Positions 4,652-5,254 of a DNA stretch of 5,254 nt are shown in pieces. Below the pieces are notes generated by a model. That model saw nothing but the letters and a program-made list of their open reading frames with translations. It searched no databases and was not told where the DNA came from. The stretch spans positions 1 to 5,254 of the forward strand of contig CALMGO010000402.1 in NCBI GenBank assembly GCA_937863625.1, written 5' to 3'. The position numbers were made by a program, and so were the translations under genes. Source of the DNA: an uncultured bacterium (GTDB lineage Bacteria; Planctomycetota; DG-23; SLPQ01). Positions within the stretch are counted from its first letter, which is position 1; each line of letters starts with the position of its first letter.

Positions 4652-5254
4652 GTGCGGACGATACTCTACATAATCCGAGGCATATTTATCCTCGTGTGCG
4701 CGGGAGCGGGGCTGGCGTCGTCGCGGATAATCGCGAGTTACAGCGCGGAGAGCATATTCGCGGACCCGTTCTGGATGGTCATATTCGCGATACTGCTGGG
4801 CATCGTGGCGATAGTGCTCGACATAATCGCGGGAAGGCGGTCTCCTGCGACGCTCGGCGCGATATTCGTCGGGGTCATCGTGGGGACGGTTCTTGCGTTT
4901 TTCGCGGCAAGCGCGGTGTCGCCGCTTTTCCCGGCGGGGACCGAACAATACTACGGGCCGGTGGCGACGATGCTTGCCTGGGTCATCATCACGTACTTGA
5001 GCGTGACGATTATATTGCAGACCAAGGATAACTTTCGCTTCGTCATACCGTACGTCGAATTTCACAGGCAGACGCGCGGAGAGCGGCCGATATTTCTCGA
5101 CACGAGCGCCATCATCGACGGCAGGGTGGCCGACCTCGTCGAGACGGGGCTGATAGAGGATTCGCTCGTCGTGCCGGGGTTTGTGCTGGCGGAGCTGCAG
5201 GCGGTGGCGGACTCGAGCATACGCACCAGACGCGTGCGCGGGCGCAGGGGGCGC
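4652..5254 (+). CDS. YacL-like membrane-anchored PIN/TRAM-domain protein, 5' part
   Basis: The open frame starts at GTG 4652 and runs off the window; 201 residues are visible. Four hydrophobic segments at about 4-22, 39-60, 66-88 and 104-122 form a membrane anchor. A PIN-type nuclease domain begins near residue 146: RPIFLDTSAIIDGRVADL, then GFVLAELQAVADSS, then a basic RTRRVRGRRGR stretch. Asp150, Asp156 and Glu181 are the expected metal-site acids in the visible half; the rest of the PIN domain and the TRAM RNA-binding domain would be downstream. This matches the YacL/PIN-TRAM family, inferred to act on RNA at the membrane, though the substrate is not established. In several bacteria yacL precedes ispD and ispF, so those genes may follow here. 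The long open frame on the opposite strand (4145-5065) is a GC-driven shadow of this gene and dgt. Confidence 0.9.
   Translation, partial: MRTILYIIRGIFILVCAGAGLASSRIIASYSAESIFADPFWMVIFAILLGIVAIVLDIIAGRRSPATLGAIFVGVIVGTVLAFFAASAVSPLFPAGTEQYYGPVATMLAWVIITYLSVTIILQTKDNFRFVIPYVEFHRQTRGERPIFLDTSAIIDGRVADLVETGLIEDSLVVPGFVLAELQAVADSSIRTRRVRGRRGR

Noticed and set aside
4145..5065. 306-codon open frame on the - strand
   Set aside because: It is antisense to the well-supported dgt and PIN/TRAM genes. Its translation is dominated by Arg, His and Pro with no domain, as expected from a GC-rich shadow frame.

Overview
The window is about 5.25 kb of GC-rich bacterial chromosome, densely coded and all on the + strand. 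Seven protein-coding genes are visible, two of them cut by the window edges, plus one tRNA. A lipoprotein with a lipobox and a secreted HtrA-type protease suggest a diderm (Gram-negative type) bacterium. GTG and TTG starts are frequent, and isoleucine is written mostly as ATA despite the high GC. That mix would fit a deltaproteobacterium-like, PVC-like or uncultured candidate-phylum genome; I cannot place it more precisely.

Left block (1-1708): the 3' end of an AmmeMemoRadiSam-type radical SAM protein gene is followed after 15 nt by a complete HtrA/DegP-type periplasmic serine protease with two PDZ domains. The two are probably co-transcribed.

Middle block (1709-2050): a tRNA-Gly(CCC) with an encoded CCA end has its own promoter candidate (a perfect TTGACA box). 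About 140 nt of non-coding sequence follow, rich in inverted repeats. This ends in a compact palindromic element at about 1966-2048 that looks like a REP/MITE-type insertion and overlaps the start of the next gene.

Right block (1974-5254): a tightly packed probable operon. It encodes an NlpD-like LysM lipoprotein with a degenerate LytM domain, an FmdB-type zinc-ribbon protein starting at TTG, a HIT-family nucleotide hydrolase/transferase, a dGTPase-like HD-domain triphosphohydrolase, and the membrane-anchored N-terminal part of a YacL-like PIN/TRAM protein that runs off the window. Gaps between these genes are 14-54 nt.

Most genes are housekeeping types: envelope quality control, cell-wall maintenance, nucleotide clean-up and RNA metabolism. 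I found no defence system, CRISPR array or intact transposase. The least explained stretch is 1900-2070. There a palindromic element, competing RNA pairings and a hairpin with a U-tract all coincide with the 5' end and signal peptide of the lipoprotein gene.
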